Source: Apiotrichum sp. Y4204 (lineage: Eukaryota; Basidiomycota; Tremellomycetes; Trichosporonales; Trichosporonaceae). Taken from it: a DNA stretch of 64,000 nucleotides. Of the stretch, positions 33,300 through 44,876 are shown piece after piece. How positions within the stretch are numbered: position 1 is the stretch's first letter; the number at the start of each line of letters is the position of its first letter. Made by a program: the position numbers and the translations under genes. Under the pieces are notes generated by a model. The model did no database searches. It was given only the letters and a program-made list of their open reading frames with translations, and was not told the origin of the DNA. Where the stretch lies: assembly GCA_025531455.1 (NCBI GenBank), contig JAMYHL010000059.1:1-64000 (forward strand), given 5' to 3'.

Positions 33300-35344
33300 T
33301 TAGAGCTTGGCGCGCTTGAGGTGCTTTTCGTACAGCTCCCCGACGGTCTTCTTGATCTCCGTCTTGATGAGCTTGCCGTTCGCATTGCGCGGCAGCAGGT
33401 CGGGTGAGACCCACACAAAGACTGGTCGGGCATGGGAGCGCACACTGGAGTCAGTTTGGATCCAGAGATGGATATGCCGGGACGCACCGGTTGTGAACTG
33501 TGGCAATGATCTGCTCGGGGGTCGCCTTTGCTCCTGGGCGGAGCGAGACAGCGACAGCGACGAGCTCGCCCAGCAAGTCGTCGGGCACGGGGACGGCGGC
33601 CGCCTCGGCAACCCGGTCATCGAGGAAGATTGCGTTCTCAACCTCTTCTGAGGAGATGTTCTCGCCGCCACGGATGATAATGTCCTTGACTGGATTGTCA
33701 GCACCAGCTCAGGCCCATGGTTCATGTGCACTCACTCCGGTCGGCAATGTACAGGAACCCGTCCTCGTCGAGGTATCCCGCGTCGCCAGTGTCAAACCAT
33801 CCCTCGCTGTCAATGGCCTTTGCGGTGGCGGCCGGGTCGTTGAGGTAGCCCTTCATCATGGTCATGCCGCGGGACTGAATAAGACCAGTCTGGCCAGTCG
33901 GGAGGAGGCGCTTCGTCTCGGGGTCCACTATGCGGACCTCAGCAACAGGCAGCGGGTAGCCACAGCTCTTCGGCCGCTCGACATAGTCCTGCCCCACGAT
34001 AACCGTGTGCGGCGCATTCGTCTCGGTCATGCCCCATGCGGTGACCCTGGGTGTCAGCACTACAGTCACGAATGGGCCGGTAGACTCACATTCCCATCTC
34101 TGGCCAGCGCTTCATGAGATCTCCGGCGAGACGCGCCGGGGCCGGCGAGCCGCCGTACGATACGCCAACGAGATTGTGGTCTTTCGGGAGCTTGGGAGAC
34201 TGGATGATGGCCTGGACGATGGCAGGGACGCCGCCAAGGACAGTGACATTGTACTTTTGCATGAGGCGAATGCCCTCGTCGACGTTCCAGCGGCGCATGA
34301 TTACCACCTGGTTGCCTTCCGAGATGGACTTGAGGAGCATGCTCAGGCAGCCGGTGACGTGGAAGAAGGGGACGGCCATGAGAAGCACATTCTGCTGCGG
34401 CGGCGGTGTGTTCACCATCTCGTAGATCTGGTCCATTGTCAAGCCCATGCGAAGGCCGATGCGGAAGATTGCTGAGGGTTAGTGATGGGTTCAAGCCTTG
34501 TTCACTCACGCTGCACGGAGGAGATGACGTTGTGGAGGGCGGCACGCTGGCTCGAGATGACTGCCTTGGGGTATCCCGTGGTACCGGAGGTGAAGAAGAT
34601 GACGCCGTCGCTGTCTGGGTGGAGCTTCTCGAGGTCAAAGCCCTTGCCGTCTGCAACGGCTTGTGCGGCGGCGGGAGAGACGTCGAGGCGGCCGAGATCA
34701 ATGACATTCACGGGCTTGTGCTTGAGGTGGTCGACGTTCTGCCATGAGAAGATCTCGTCCATGCCGTGGGACTTGAGCTCGGCCTTGTTGAAGCTGAGCG
34801 TCGCGGCGGAGACGGCGTCAGCGAGGATGATTCGCGGGCGCGCAATCTTGAGGCAGTGAACGATCGAGTCCGGCTGAATTGCAGCGTTGACCATGACGGG
34901 GACCGCACCGAGGAGGTGAATGGCGGTGAACGCTGTCACCCAGCCGCCCGAGTTGAAGCCGACAAGGCCAACGGGGTCTCCGCAGCGCACGCCGCGCGCG
35001 ACGAGCCACGCAGCCAAGTCGAGCGCGCGCCGCCTCACCTCGCCGTACGTCAGGTACTCGCGCTCGCCGTGCGGGTCTGCGGGCTCGGGCAGCGGCGAGT
35101 TGAGAAACACGCGGTCGGCGTACATGTCCATCTTGTTCATCAGGTGGACACGGAACGACGGCGGACACTAGATGTTAGCTGGAGATCAGAGGAGGCTATG
35201 ACTGCGACGCACATTCTTCCAGACCTTGGTCGGCCGACCGTCGATGGTGACCGTCTCGATCTCGAACAGCGAGCCAGGCGTGCAGACCATCTCGTCGCAC
35301 TCGGCCATCGACGGCCGCGCGGCAGCAGTAGCAGGGGTGCCCAT
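33300..35344 (-). CDS. Acyl-CoA ligase (AMP-forming), peroxisomal
   Basis: Six exons (35344-35213, 35167-34510, 34471-34090, 34046-33736, 33689-33488, 33444-33300; introns 38-46 nt) give 609 residues of the ANL superfamily. The enzyme adenylates a carboxylic acid and transfers it to CoA. Visible motifs, in order: FFTSGTTGYPKAV (ATP grip), YGGSPAPA, GMTETNAP, WFDTGDAGYLDEDG and DIIIRGGENISS, then the C-terminal lysine region NANGKLIK. The last residues, RAKL, form a PTS1-type peroxisomal signal. The acid substrate cannot be told from sequence. The promoter side contains repeated GGGATATC elements. Confidence 0.87.
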
Positions 35345-36252
35345 CGTGATCGTAGCAGGTGATAGGAGTGTAATGGGAGATGGGAGTTGGCAGCGATATT
35401 CTGTACGTTTCTATGCTTTATGAAAGTCCAGAGATCGAACATTATGGTCTCTCCCGCTTCCACCAACCCCTTCAATGCCCACAATGTCTGCGCACCCGAC
35501 CCTTCTGACCTTGTTGGGTGGCGTGTCCCGGCTATACCATCAATGCCATCAGGTCGTCGTGCCTTCGGAGGATGCCGAGATTGTGTGGGGGGCAAGTTAG
35601 TCGCAGCTGGGGCTGTGGGGAATGCGCCAGGGTGGACAATGTCCACATGTCATGTCGAGTAATCGGTCATCAGGCTACGCGTGTTGCACGCAATCGAGGC
35701 CTTCCATGAACAAGGAAGGACCTGGAGCGCGGTGACCGGGGATGCAACGGTTCCCCAGCCCCCCTTGGCCCCGACATCGGTAAAGCGCCACCGGGTTCCA
35801 GCAAATCCCCACCCCCACGGGGAGTCGTATCGCGCTGTCTTGCCCTCTCTTGCCCACCAACCCTCCCAGTTGTTCAGCAGCACAACCGAGCACTCTACAC
35901 AACTACATCGTCGAGGTGGGGATATCGAGGAGGCTTCCCGGGATATCAGGGCCAGAGCAATGTGGGGGAGATTGGGATATCATGGTGAACCCCCACATTC
36001 CAAGTGGGGTTTTTGCCACTGTCGAGCAACAACAACGCATGTGGTTTGCGCCGTCTGCTGTTCACATGTGGATACTGTCTGATGAACGTCGCTTCTTCAC
36101 TGTAACCAACACGCCGCTCACGATCGCTTGGATCATTGATTGCATGAGCTGATGGAGTGACTGTTCGTGAATCTCAGAGACCCGCAGAGTGACTCTATCC
36201 AGGGAACGAACACGAGCTCCACAGCAGTTGATAAAGTACATGCATTCTATTT
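35345..36252. promoter_or_regulatory. Ligase upstream region with repeated GGGATATC
   Basis: No gene is seen in 908 bp. Three copies of GGGATATC occur at 35919-35926, 35940-35947 and 35974-35981, mixed with GTGGGG/CCCCAC boxes at about 35916, 35962, 35990 and 36004. GTGGGG fits the SYGGRG consensus of CreA/Mig1 carbon-repression factors. These lie roughly 570-660 bp upstream of the ligase start. Confidence 0.45.
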
Positions 36253-37419
36253 CTACAGCGTCACCATCCGCTCCTCGTCCGCAATGACCTCCCTTCCGCG
36301 GGGATACAGGGCAACGACTTGTTCCCTCTCGCGGAACACCTGTCCCGAGCCAACAGCCGCAACGATGCCTTCCGCGGACATCCTTCTCACCCCGCCCTCC
36401 GGAGTGACCGAGTACACGACCTCGAGCGCGGAGAGCGTGCCGCCAAACGCGCGCGATATCCCCGTATCGATAATAAGGACGCTGCCTCGACATCGCGACA
36501 CGATGCGATCCAGGCGTGGCGTGTGCCCCTGCCGTCAGCCCCCAGCCCGCCTGTCGGCCACTCACACTAATCATCCTCGTTTCACCGATTTTCCTCCCCA
36601 CCTGCGCTGCCCAGCGGCACACCGTGTCCTCCGGCCCGTCAGCCATGGCACGGGACCAGAGCGGGCCGCGTCCATTGAGGATGGCCCCCTCGGCGCCGAG
36701 GTTTACCTCCCGCGGAGGATTCGGCGGAAAGGGGGGCACGGCCTCGTGCAGCGCCCTCCTCAACAGCTCCCCGCCGAGCTCGTTGATACGCTCCGGAAAG
36801 GGGAGGAGGTGTGGGAAGGACGGGCGGAGGCCGGCGTGGGTGAACGCCAACACGGGCGCACCGCGCCATGGCGCGAGCGGGACACGCGCGGCAAACGTCC
36901 AGTTCGCGGCCCACTCTGCGCCGAGCCACCCATGAGTGGAGAGCGCGGCGCGCCGTGCCGCGAGCCCGCCCGCAGCCGCAATGTCTGCGGCGGGAACGTC
37001 CCGCCAGTCTCCGAGCGCGTTTAGCATCTCGTGGTTCCCCAGCAGAGTTATAACTCTGCCGCCGGAGAGTGGCGCCTGCGAGCGCAGAGAGGAGTGGAGG
37101 CGGTAGATTGCAAACGAGTCGGGGCCACGGTCGACGACGTCGCCGACCTGCACGAGAATGGTTGAGCCGCCCGACCAGGTGTCGTCTGCACCGATGACGC
37201 CCGCAAGGCGGAGGACCGCGCGTGTGTTCGCGAGGTCTGATGTCAGCGGTGAAGGTTGCGCGACTCACCGCCATGGAGGTCGCCGACCGCGACAAGGCGC
37301 TGCGTGAATCCCGGGCTTGTCTCGTGAGTGGAGGTTGGCCTATGAAAGAGACACCATAGAATGAGCACCGCGACTATGGCAAAGATGGCCAGCAGGCGTC
37401 GACAAAGCGGCGGTGCCAT
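36253..37419 (-). CDS. Calcineurin-like phosphoesterase, membrane-anchored (SLP-type)
   Basis: Three exons (37419-37269, 37236-36566, 36528-36253; introns 32 and 37 nt) give 365 residues. An N-terminal helix (LLAIFAIVAVLILWCLF) anchors or targets it. The first splice completes the metal motif GDLHGD; then come GDVVDRG, LLGNHEML, FTHAGLRP and GHTPRLDRI, all metallophosphatase signatures in order. The arrangement resembles Shewanella-like protein phosphatases, a Ser/Thr or Tyr phosphatase group found in bacteria, plants and fungi. The domain would lie in the secretory lumen or outside if the helix acts as a signal anchor. The substrate is unknown. Confidence 0.82.
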
Positions 37420-37934
37420 GGAGGAGGGTCAAATTGTGTGAAGTGGTCGCCTCGCCGCCTTCATCTTGGTACGGATGACATGCGTCGTCGACGGAGCGGC
37501 GGTGAATCGGTGCCATGTCATCTGCTCTGTACTGTAACTCCGTCGGAGGTCGGATGTAGTCTGCTGCATGCTGCAAAGATGTTACAGAGTTATTCAACAG
37601 AGGAACAAGAGTGAGTAACCCAACAGTTCGAGCTCGTGTCGTTTCCCGTCCATCATCGTGCTTTGTCAAGTGCGCTACGTGATGGAGTCGCCAAGCATGC
37701 GCCATGTTTTGCGTTCTTGGATATTGAAGACGATGCGATGAATGGGGCGTTCTCCTCGACATCTCGCAATTACCCGTTTAGCCAGATTGCCTCTTCGATG
37801 CCGTCATGTAGGGGGTGACTGCCAGCTGATAAGCCTTGTTGCCCACCGTCGTCTATCGCGTCTATCCTCGCTCTATAAAGCACAGCAACAGTCTGTGGAC
37901 CCAGCACAGACAGACAACCCCCAGCTACACAATC
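37420..37934. promoter_or_regulatory. Divergent promoter, phosphatase and amidohydrolase
   Basis: About 515 bp. CTATAAAG at about 37873-37880 is a TATA-like box about 60 bp before the amidohydrolase start. No coding sequence is seen. Confidence 0.45.
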
Positions 37935-39625
37935 ATGGCCCCTGTGCAGGTGTTTTCAAACGCGCGCGTCTTCACGGCAAAGGAGGGCGACAGCACGCTG
38001 TACGACACGCTGGTGACGGAGGGCGACAGCGTGCTCTATGTCGGCGACCGCGCAGGTGCGAAGAGCGTGCTTCCGAAGGTAAGTCGAAGACCCCGGACTG
38101 CTCTCACACGTAGAACTACGATGAACGCGACATGAAGCAGCAGGTGATCCTGCCCGGGATCCTCGACGGGCACATCCACCTTCTGCAGACGGGCAACGCA
38201 CTGGGCCGTGTCAACTGCCTGCGGATGACGGCGTCCGAGATCCAGGCGGCGTTCAAGAAACGACGTGCAGAGCAGCCAGACGCAAAGATGTACCTCGGCG
38301 CGTCGTTCCTCTTCGACGCGCTGGGCCAACCGATTCACCGCCGGCTGCTCGACGAGATCATCCCGGACGTGCCCGTGTTCATCGACTCTATGGACCTCCA
38401 CTCGTGCTGGACAAACACCAAGGGCCTCGAGGTGCTGGGGATCACGCGCGACTCGCCGGACCCCAAGGGCGGCGAGTTCCAGCGCGACGCCGACGGCGAG
38501 CTCACGGGTCTCCTCCTGGAGACTGCCTTCCACGACTACGTGTGGCCGTACATTGGCGAGATGACGAGTCTCGAGGAGGCCGTCGCCCAGCTCGATACCG
38601 CGTTCAAGGCGTTTGTCTCGACAGGCGTCACTGGCGCAGTGGACATGGCGATGCAGCCGGATTCCCTCGCCGTTCTCGAAGTCTACTACAAGCGGAACGG
38701 GAACAAGCTCCCCATCCGGCTGTCAATGCACTGGCTCATCTACCCGGGCGGGACGGATGCCGACCGGGAGGAGCGTGTGCGCCAGGCCGCCGCACACAAG
38801 GAGCGGCTGAAGGAGTGTGCACCGTGGATGCGCATGGTTGGCATCAAGATCATCTCGGACGGCGTCATCGACAGCTGCACGGCATACATGAAGGAGCCGT
38901 ACCCGAACGGCGCGTCGCCGGACCCCATCTGGACAGGCGACGAGCTCAACCGCGTCATCACGCTTGCCGACAGCCTCGGACTCCAGATCGCGTGCCATGC
39001 CCTCGGCGACGCGGCGAGCGAACAGGCTCTGAACGCGTTCGAGGCAGCCATCAAGGCGAACGGGCCGCGCGAGCGCCGCAACCGCATCGAGCACCTCGAG
39101 GTTGTCACCCCGGAGAGCATCAAGCGCCTCACCGACCTGGGTATTGTCGCCTCGCTGCAGCCGCTGCACGCGGATCCCGTGTATGCGGCCAACTGGCACG
39201 CGCAGCTGGACCGGGAGCGAGGATGCCGCGCTTTCCCGATCACAGAGTTTGCCGAGGCCGGCTCACGCATCGCACTGGGGACAGACGCGCCGGTCGCGCC
39301 GTACCATGCGCTGCCGAACTTGTACTGCAGCACGACACGGAAGAGTATGATCGACCCGGAGCTGGAGGTGACGGACCCGCGCCTCAAGGAGGTGGAGCAC
39401 TATGTGTTCCCGCTGGATGACAGCATCCGGTACTACACAGCTGGAACGGCGTGGAGCATGTGGGAAGACGCACGGCACGGCACCCTGGAGGCCGGCAAGG
39501 CGGCGGACTTTTGCGTGCTCGGCATCGACCCGTTCAAGGACGGCCTCGAGACGCTCCGCCAGGCGCAGGAGGGCGTGCTCGAGACCTGGATCAACGGCGA
39601 GCAGGTGTGGAGCAGAGCAGCATAG
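37935..39625 (+). CDS. YtcJ-type amidohydrolase (Amidohydro_3)
   Basis: Two exons (37935-38078, 38114-39625; 35-nt intron) give 551 residues. Metal-dependent amidohydrolases of this subgroup hydrolyse amide or related bonds. The protein starts with the usual small beta-sandwich (FSNARVFTAKEGD). The metal motif HxH is in LDGHIHLL; later come CHALGD, RIEHLEV and LGTDAPVAP with the catalytic aspartate. It ends with the returning sandwich strand (ADFCVLGIDPF). There is no targeting signal or PTS1. It lies between two acyl-CoA ligases, which suggests but does not prove release of an acid that the ligases then activate. Confidence 0.87.
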
Positions 39626-40096
39626 GGGATGGAGTGGCGGGCCCGCCCTGAGATGTCTTGGCAGCGGCGCGGAGACGGCATTGCATAGCAGAGAGGACGT
39701 TCAGGATACGCAGAGATCGCAGAAATGTACGCCAGCATGCATGCGTTCTTGTCAAGCTTCTACAATCATCCAGACATGTTCCGAGAGAGCGGACGAGTCG
39801 TTGGTTGTCGCTTGGCTGTTGCTGTTTGTTGACGGCGACCTCCGACGCACCCAGGGATCTGCCGGCAATGCCCTCATCCGAGAGAGAGAGAGATGTGTGG
39901 TATATCCGTCTAGCTCCAACCGCGCGCGTCGTATACTTTGTACTTGGTTTCTTACCCTTGTCGTATGCAGCAAAAGAGCAGAGCACGAGACCAAGGAGGG
40001 AGAGCCTCTGTGCGTGTGGGGGCTGTCCCGGGTCGTCAGTTAATAAATGAATGGATCAAGAATGTTACTCCTTCTTACCATCACTCATCCTCCATT
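39626..40096. other. Intergenic, no gene seen
   Basis: About 470 bp holding the amidohydrolase 3' end and the promoter of the next ligase. A short GA tract lies at about 39880-39891. Confidence 0.5.
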
Positions 40097-41849
40097 ATGT
40101 CGCAGCCCATTGTCTACAGCTCGCCGTATCCGGCGCCATACCTCCCCCAGCTGGGCATCTTCGACTACATCTTCCCGCCAGCACCGGGGATCTCGCCTGC
40201 GCCGGCGTTCCCGCGCGAGCTGCCGGCATTCATCGACGGGCTCGACGGCCGCGTCCTCACTCGTGGCCAGCTCGAGGACTCGGCGCTCCGCCTTGCCACC
40301 GGCCTCCGCTCCCTCGGCCTCAAGCGCGGCGACACGGTCTGCCTCTGGGGCCTCAACTCCCTCGAGTGGGTCCGCGCAGCGTACGGGTGCATGGCCGTCG
40401 GCGTGACTGTCACTCCGGCAAATGCTGCCTAGTGAGTGGACGGACGGAGAGGTGGAGCGCGGTGACTGACCCATCAGCCAGCCGAATGAGATTGCACACC
40501 AGATCAACGATTCCGGAGCGAGTGCCATTCTTGTTGTGCCCGCTCTCCTGCCCGGTTTCGAGGCCGCCCGCGCGCACCTCAAGCGGCCCATTCCCGACAG
40601 CCGCGTGATTCTGCTCTGCGACCGCGCGCAGAAGCCCGCGGGGCTGAAGTACAAGGCGCTCGACGAGATTGAGGGCGAGCGCGGGCATGTCGAGCACTTT
40701 GGGGGGACGGATGCGCACACGACTGCATGGCTGTGCTACTCGTCGGGCACAACGGGTCTGCCGAAAGGTGTCATGACGACGCACTACAACCTGACGAGCC
40801 AGATCTCGACGTACAACACGGTCGGGCTCAAGCACGTCTGCGGCAAGGACGTGGTCGGAGGCGTCCTCCCAATGAGCCACATCTTTGGCCTCATGTGCCT
40901 TCTCATCCAGCCGCTCACGCGTGGCGTCCCCGTCGTCCTGATGCCCCGCTTCGAGGAGATTGCGCTGCTGCGCGCGATAGAGAAGTACAAGATTACTTTC
41001 ACATGCTTCGTGCCACCCATCGTGCTCGTCCTCCTCCACTCCAAGGAGCGGTCAAAGTACGACGTGTCCTCGCTCCGGCGCATCATGTGCGGTGCGGCAC
41101 CGCTCAGCGCCGAGCTCACACAAGCGTTCATGAAGGCTTTCCCCGGCGTCGTGCTGTACCAGGGCTACGGCATGACCGAGGCGTCGCCGGGTACACACTG
41201 GGTGAACGAGGCGCTCGCGGCGGACCGCGACGGATGGATTGGCGAGCTGCTGCCGGGGACAGAGGCACGACTTGTCAAGGACGACGGAACGGACGCGGCG
41301 GTCGGCGAGCGCGGCGAGCTGTGGTTCCGCGGACCAAACGTCATGAAGGGATACCACAACAACCCCGAGGCGACGGCCAAGACGATGGCGCTCGGCGGGT
41401 GGTACAAGACGGGCGATGTGCTCATCTGCGACGAGCACGGATGGTTCAAGGTCGTCGACCGCGTCAAGGAGCTTATCAAGTACAAGGGCTTCCAGGTCCC
41501 GCCAGCCGAGCTCGAGGCACTGCTCCTCACGCACCCGCAGCTTGTCGACGCGGGCGTGATTGGCGTGTACGACGAGAGCCAGGCGACCGAGCTGCCGCGC
41601 GGGTACGTCGTCGCGGCCAGCGAAGTAGCGGCAGGCTTCAAGACGGATGCGGACAAGGCGCGCTTCGCAAAGGAGGTGCAGGCCTGGGTCGCTGCGCGCG
41701 TTGCCCCGCACAAGCGCCTCGTCGGCGGCGTGGTCATCCTCGACGCCATCCCCAAGTCGCCGTCGGGCAAGATTCTCCGCAAGGACCTGCGCGCTGCCGC
41801 CGAGAAGGAGCTGAAGGAGATTGCGGCGAGTGCCAAGGCGAAGCTGTAG
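40097..41849 (+). CDS. 4-coumarate-CoA-ligase-like acyl-CoA ligase, peroxisomal
   Basis: Two exons (40097-40431, 40478-41849; 46-nt intron) give 568 residues. ANL motifs in order: CYSSGTTGLPKGV, LPMSHIFGL, YGMTEASPG, WYKTGDVLI, VDRVKELIKYKGFQV and the catalytic-lysine region SPSGKILRKDL. Spacing and motif wording are closest to plant 4CL and fungal 4CL-like enzymes, so an aromatic or medium-chain acid is plausible. The C-terminus KAKL is a PTS1-type peroxisomal signal. It is only modestly similar to the ligase at 33300-35344, so the pair is not a recent duplication. Confidence 0.88.
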
Positions 41850-41992
41850 TGGGGTAGTGTAGTACGGATTCTGTCAGATGTTCTGGGATCTTATCGTAAT
41901 GTGATGCATGTTTCTTGCAGATGTGGAACAAATGCGTGCAGCAAGATACCAGTTCATCTTCATAATGTCCTCTACCTCCCAAGATCTAGATT

Positions 41993-42660
41993 CTACAACT
42001 TGGACGCGCGCTTGCGTCCGCCGCGCGGCGCGAGCGTCGTGTGCATGCCCGCTGCGATGCGCCGTCCCGAGTCCCAATCGCTCAGCTGGCGGTCAGCTTC
42101 CCCCCTCCTACCTCTTGTACTCACCACACAGCGCGCAGTGCTAAGGCTTGAGCTCATCTTATCGATCGTGACCTCGACGCGCATCCTCGTCCCGCTGGGC
42201 ATCAGCTCTGTACAGTGAGGGCTCGACTATACGACTACTCACGCGGGGGCAGCAGCATAGTAGTTCATGTCGATGGAGATGCTCGGTCCCTGCGGGTTCC
42301 ACTCCTTTGTCCTCAAGCGCGCAAACGCTGCGTTGGTGATCCTGTTATCAGCACGTGTATGCATCCCACGACGCACATGTCCACGAGCCACGCCGACGCA
42401 GCACCGTGCAGTCCGCCGAGGCCATTGACCCACGCTGCCGTCAGCACCGCCTACAGCTATCACTCACACTCCTGCACGACGGCCTCGTAGATTGCGACCC
42501 AGCCCTCGACGTCGCGCCCGCCCTTGGCATTGATGGGTGGCAGCGGGTCGGCCTCGACTGCCCGCACGTGCGGCGCGAAGAGGTCGCCTGCAAACGGCAT
42601 GCGCGACAGACGCCGGCGCGCGGCCTCGGTGTCCTCTGGGCTGGCGGGGATGCGGGCCAT
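41993..42660 (-). CDS. Hotdog-fold acyl-CoA thioesterase, peroxisomal
   Basis: Five exons (42660-42468, 42434-42377, 42341-42243, 42194-42125, 42085-41993; introns 33-48 nt) give 170 residues. The 4HBT-type signature is GGLHGAASAWLVDM, where relatives have HGG followed by a helix ending in D. The strands SISIDMNYYAAAPAGTRMRVEV follow in the normal order. The C-terminus is SKL, the canonical PTS1. The enzyme should hydrolyse acyl-CoA in the peroxisome. It is tail-to-tail with the PTS1 ligase at 40097-41849, 143 bp away, so activation and hydrolysis genes sit together. The exon 3/4 acceptor (CCCAG at 42195) is the least certain junction. Confidence 0.8.
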
Positions 42661-43093
42661 AGCGGTAGAGATAAAGTAGAGATCGGATAAGTTGGATGCA
42701 GAGCTGATATCGCGTCGCTTCGTGTGGCTTCCGCTTGCGACTTAAGGACCTCGGGATGGGGACTCTGTCGTTGCTGTCGTTGGCGTCGCTTGTCTCTCTT
42801 TGGGCGCGCAGCGGGCGGCGAGCGCCGGCATTGATGCAATGTGGAATTCCGGATACGCGGGCTCGGAGCTCGCCGTGTGGGGTTACAACCCATGCCCGAC
42901 GTAGCCTTGCGTGGGGGTAGATGGGCATGGGGAGGTGCATGCATGCAGCTGGCGGGGAGATTGATGGGGAGAGGAGGGCTGCAGTCGTTGAGGGAGCTGG
43001 CTGTTTCAGTCGTGGACATTGGAGCAAGGTGAACGAGGCGCTGCTGAACAGGATGCATCAAGCCTGCAATCTACCACTATGAACCCATTCGTC
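42661..43093. other. Intergenic, no gene seen
   Basis: About 430 bp, the promoter of the thioesterase gene and the 3' flank of the FMN enzyme. No gene is seen. Confidence 0.5.
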
Positions 43094-44380
43094 CTACTTC
43101 GCATCACTGGGCATCTTGAGACATGAACGGTTGATCTCCTTGACGCCGGGCACGCCGGCGAGGGCGATAGTGAGATCAAACTCGGCGAGCAGACGGGCCA
43201 TGACGGCCTGGCATCCGGCAGCGCCGTCGAGGGCGAGGCCGTAGAGCCACGGGCGGCCGACCATGACGGCAGACGCACCGAGGGCGAGCGCCTTGAAGAT
43301 GTCGCTGCCGGTGCGGATCCCGCTGTCAAAGATGATGGGTGCGCGGCCGTCGACTACACGGGCAATCTCCTCAAGCGCGTCGAGCGACGCGATCGCGCCG
43401 TCCACCTGCCGCCCGCCGTGGTTCGACACGCCAATGCCGTCGACGCCGTGCTCGAGCGCAAGGCGTGCGTCCTCTGCCGACTGGATGCCCTTGAGCACGA
43501 TCGGAAGCTTTGTCCACTTGCGTAGCTTGGCGACGTCCTCCCATGTCAGTGCCGAGCAAGGGAATACGTCGAGGAACGTCTCGACCGCAGCGCGGGGCAT
43601 TGGCGAGAAGAGGTTGTCGTACCACCGCCCGGGGTAGTGTCCCACAATGGAGCAGAACGTCCAGAAGGCAGACAGCGTCGGGCTCTGCTTGGGCGCGAGG
43701 CTCGGCGTACCCTTCTTGACCCGCTCCGCGGCGAGCTCGGTGAACACGGGATCCGTGACATACTGCGCGATGCCCTGCGCGCGGATAAACGGGAGGTATC
43801 CAAGGTCGAGGTCTTTTGTCCGCCAGCCGAGGACGTGCGTGTCGAGCGTGACGACGAGCACCTTTGCGCCGCTCCTCTCCGCACGGCGGACGAGCGACTC
43901 GGCGAGCGCGTCGCTGCTCGACCAATACAGCTGGTACCAGTGCGGGGAGCCCTGCAGTGCCTCGGCGGTGCGCTCCATCGGCGTCGAGCCCTGCGTCGAG
44001 AGCACCATGGGGATCTTGAGGTTGCGCGCGGCGGTGGCGACGGCTATCTCAGCGTGCGGGTGTGCCATCTCGAGCACGCCGATGGGCGCAAAGAGCAGTG
44101 GAGAGGCGTACTCTTCTCCAAACAGCGTAACTCCCAGCGGGCGGCAGGAGACGTCGCGGAGCATGCGCGGCACGATCGGATACCGCCCAAACGCGGCCTG
44201 GTTTGCTGCGTCGGTGCGGTGCTGCCCCGCGCTCCCACTCACGTACCCCCACGCCTCGGGGGTCATTCGTGCGCGTGCGGCGTCATACAGCGCGTCCGCC
44301 TCGACGGGGACCTTTGGCTTGTGTCCGTACGCGCCGGCAGCGTAGATCTGCCCTTGGATGAGGCGACCGATGCCGTCCAT
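43094..44380 (-). CDS. FMN-dependent 2-hydroxyacid oxidase (lactate monooxygenase-like)
   Basis: This single-exon gene encodes 428 residues of the FMN-dependent alpha-hydroxyacid dehydrogenase family (glycolate oxidase, lactate oxidase, lactate 2-monooxygenase). Visible parts of the FMN barrel are FAPIGVLEMAHPHAE, QLYWSSSDALAES, LPIVLKGIQSAEDA, the catalytic histidine in VSNHGGRQVDG, and IIFDSGIRTGSDIFKALALGA. The length and the loop with WYDNLFSPMPR recall lactate 2-monooxygenases, but substrate cannot be assigned. No PTS1 (ends PSDAK) or signal peptide is present. The start at 44380 follows a CT-rich leader; upstream codons in frame are low-complexity Ser/Leu. Confidence 0.87.
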   Translation of the reverse strand: MDGIGRLIQGQIYAAGAYGHKPKVPVEADALYDAARARMTPEAWGYVSGSAGQHRTDAANQAAFGRYPIVPRMLRDVSCRPLGVTLFGEEYASPLLFAPIGVLEMAHPHAEIAVATAARNLKIPMVLSTQGSTPMERTAEALQGSPHWYQLYWSSSDALAESLVRRAERSGAKVLVVTLDTHVLGWRTKDLDLGYLPFIRAQGIAQYVTDPVFTELAAERVKKGTPSLAPKQSPTLSAFWTFCSIVGHYPGRWYDNLFSPMPRAAVETFLDVFPCSALTWEDVAKLRKWTKLPIVLKGIQSAEDARLALEHGVDGIGVSNHGGRQVDGAIASLDALEEIARVVDGRAPIIFDSGIRTGSDIFKALALGASAVMVGRPWLYGLALDGAAGCQAVMARLLAEFDLTIALAGVPGVKEINRSCLKMPSDAK

Positions 44381-44876
44381 CTTGAGAGTGAAGGGCCGAG
44401 AGCGGGGATGAGAAGGGAGGTGGTGGGGAGCGGGGAGAGAGACGGAGAGAGAGAGAGAGAGAGAGAGAGATATGAAGTGAGGGATGATAAAGAGACACGC
44501 AGATGGGGATGTGGACTTCCGCTTATAAAGCACTGCCGAGACATGAACGCACATCCTACACATCGAGCACAATGCTCGACATCTTGATGATTGTTGACAT
44601 CCCATTACCCCAAGCTTCACAGTTTGATCCGTTCACGAGCGACCAACACGAAGCATCTGTCAAGCTCCAGTGCATGCATAATAGGCATCGAGAGCGCAAG
44701 ACGCACAGCAGCTTGCCCAGTCTATGTATTCCAAGAGTCAGTGGCCCACTCGACTGCTTTGAGACCACACGAGAAGAGTCTCCCATTCGGTCATGTCCGC
44801 CAGCTGGTCCACACCACAACCGCCATCACCACCACTCCTCCCGAGCGCATCCCATTCAGACAGCGCCGACTTTGCC
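44381..44876. repeat. Intergenic with (GA)13 microsatellite
   Basis: About 495 bp with no gene. A perfect GA repeat at about 44445-44470 lies 65 bp upstream of the FMN-oxidase start and is CT on its sense strand. A TTTATAAG TATA-like box on the minus strand is near 44522-44529. Confidence 0.6.

Noticed and set aside
38404..39420. 338-codon plus-strand frame overlapping the amidohydrolase
   Set aside because: Same strand but shifted frame; Arg/Pro/Gly-rich with no domain, whereas the other frame is a complete amidohydrolase.
43637..44587. 316-codon plus-strand frame, Arg-rich
   Set aside because: Antisense to the FMN oxidase; composition typical of a shadow frame.
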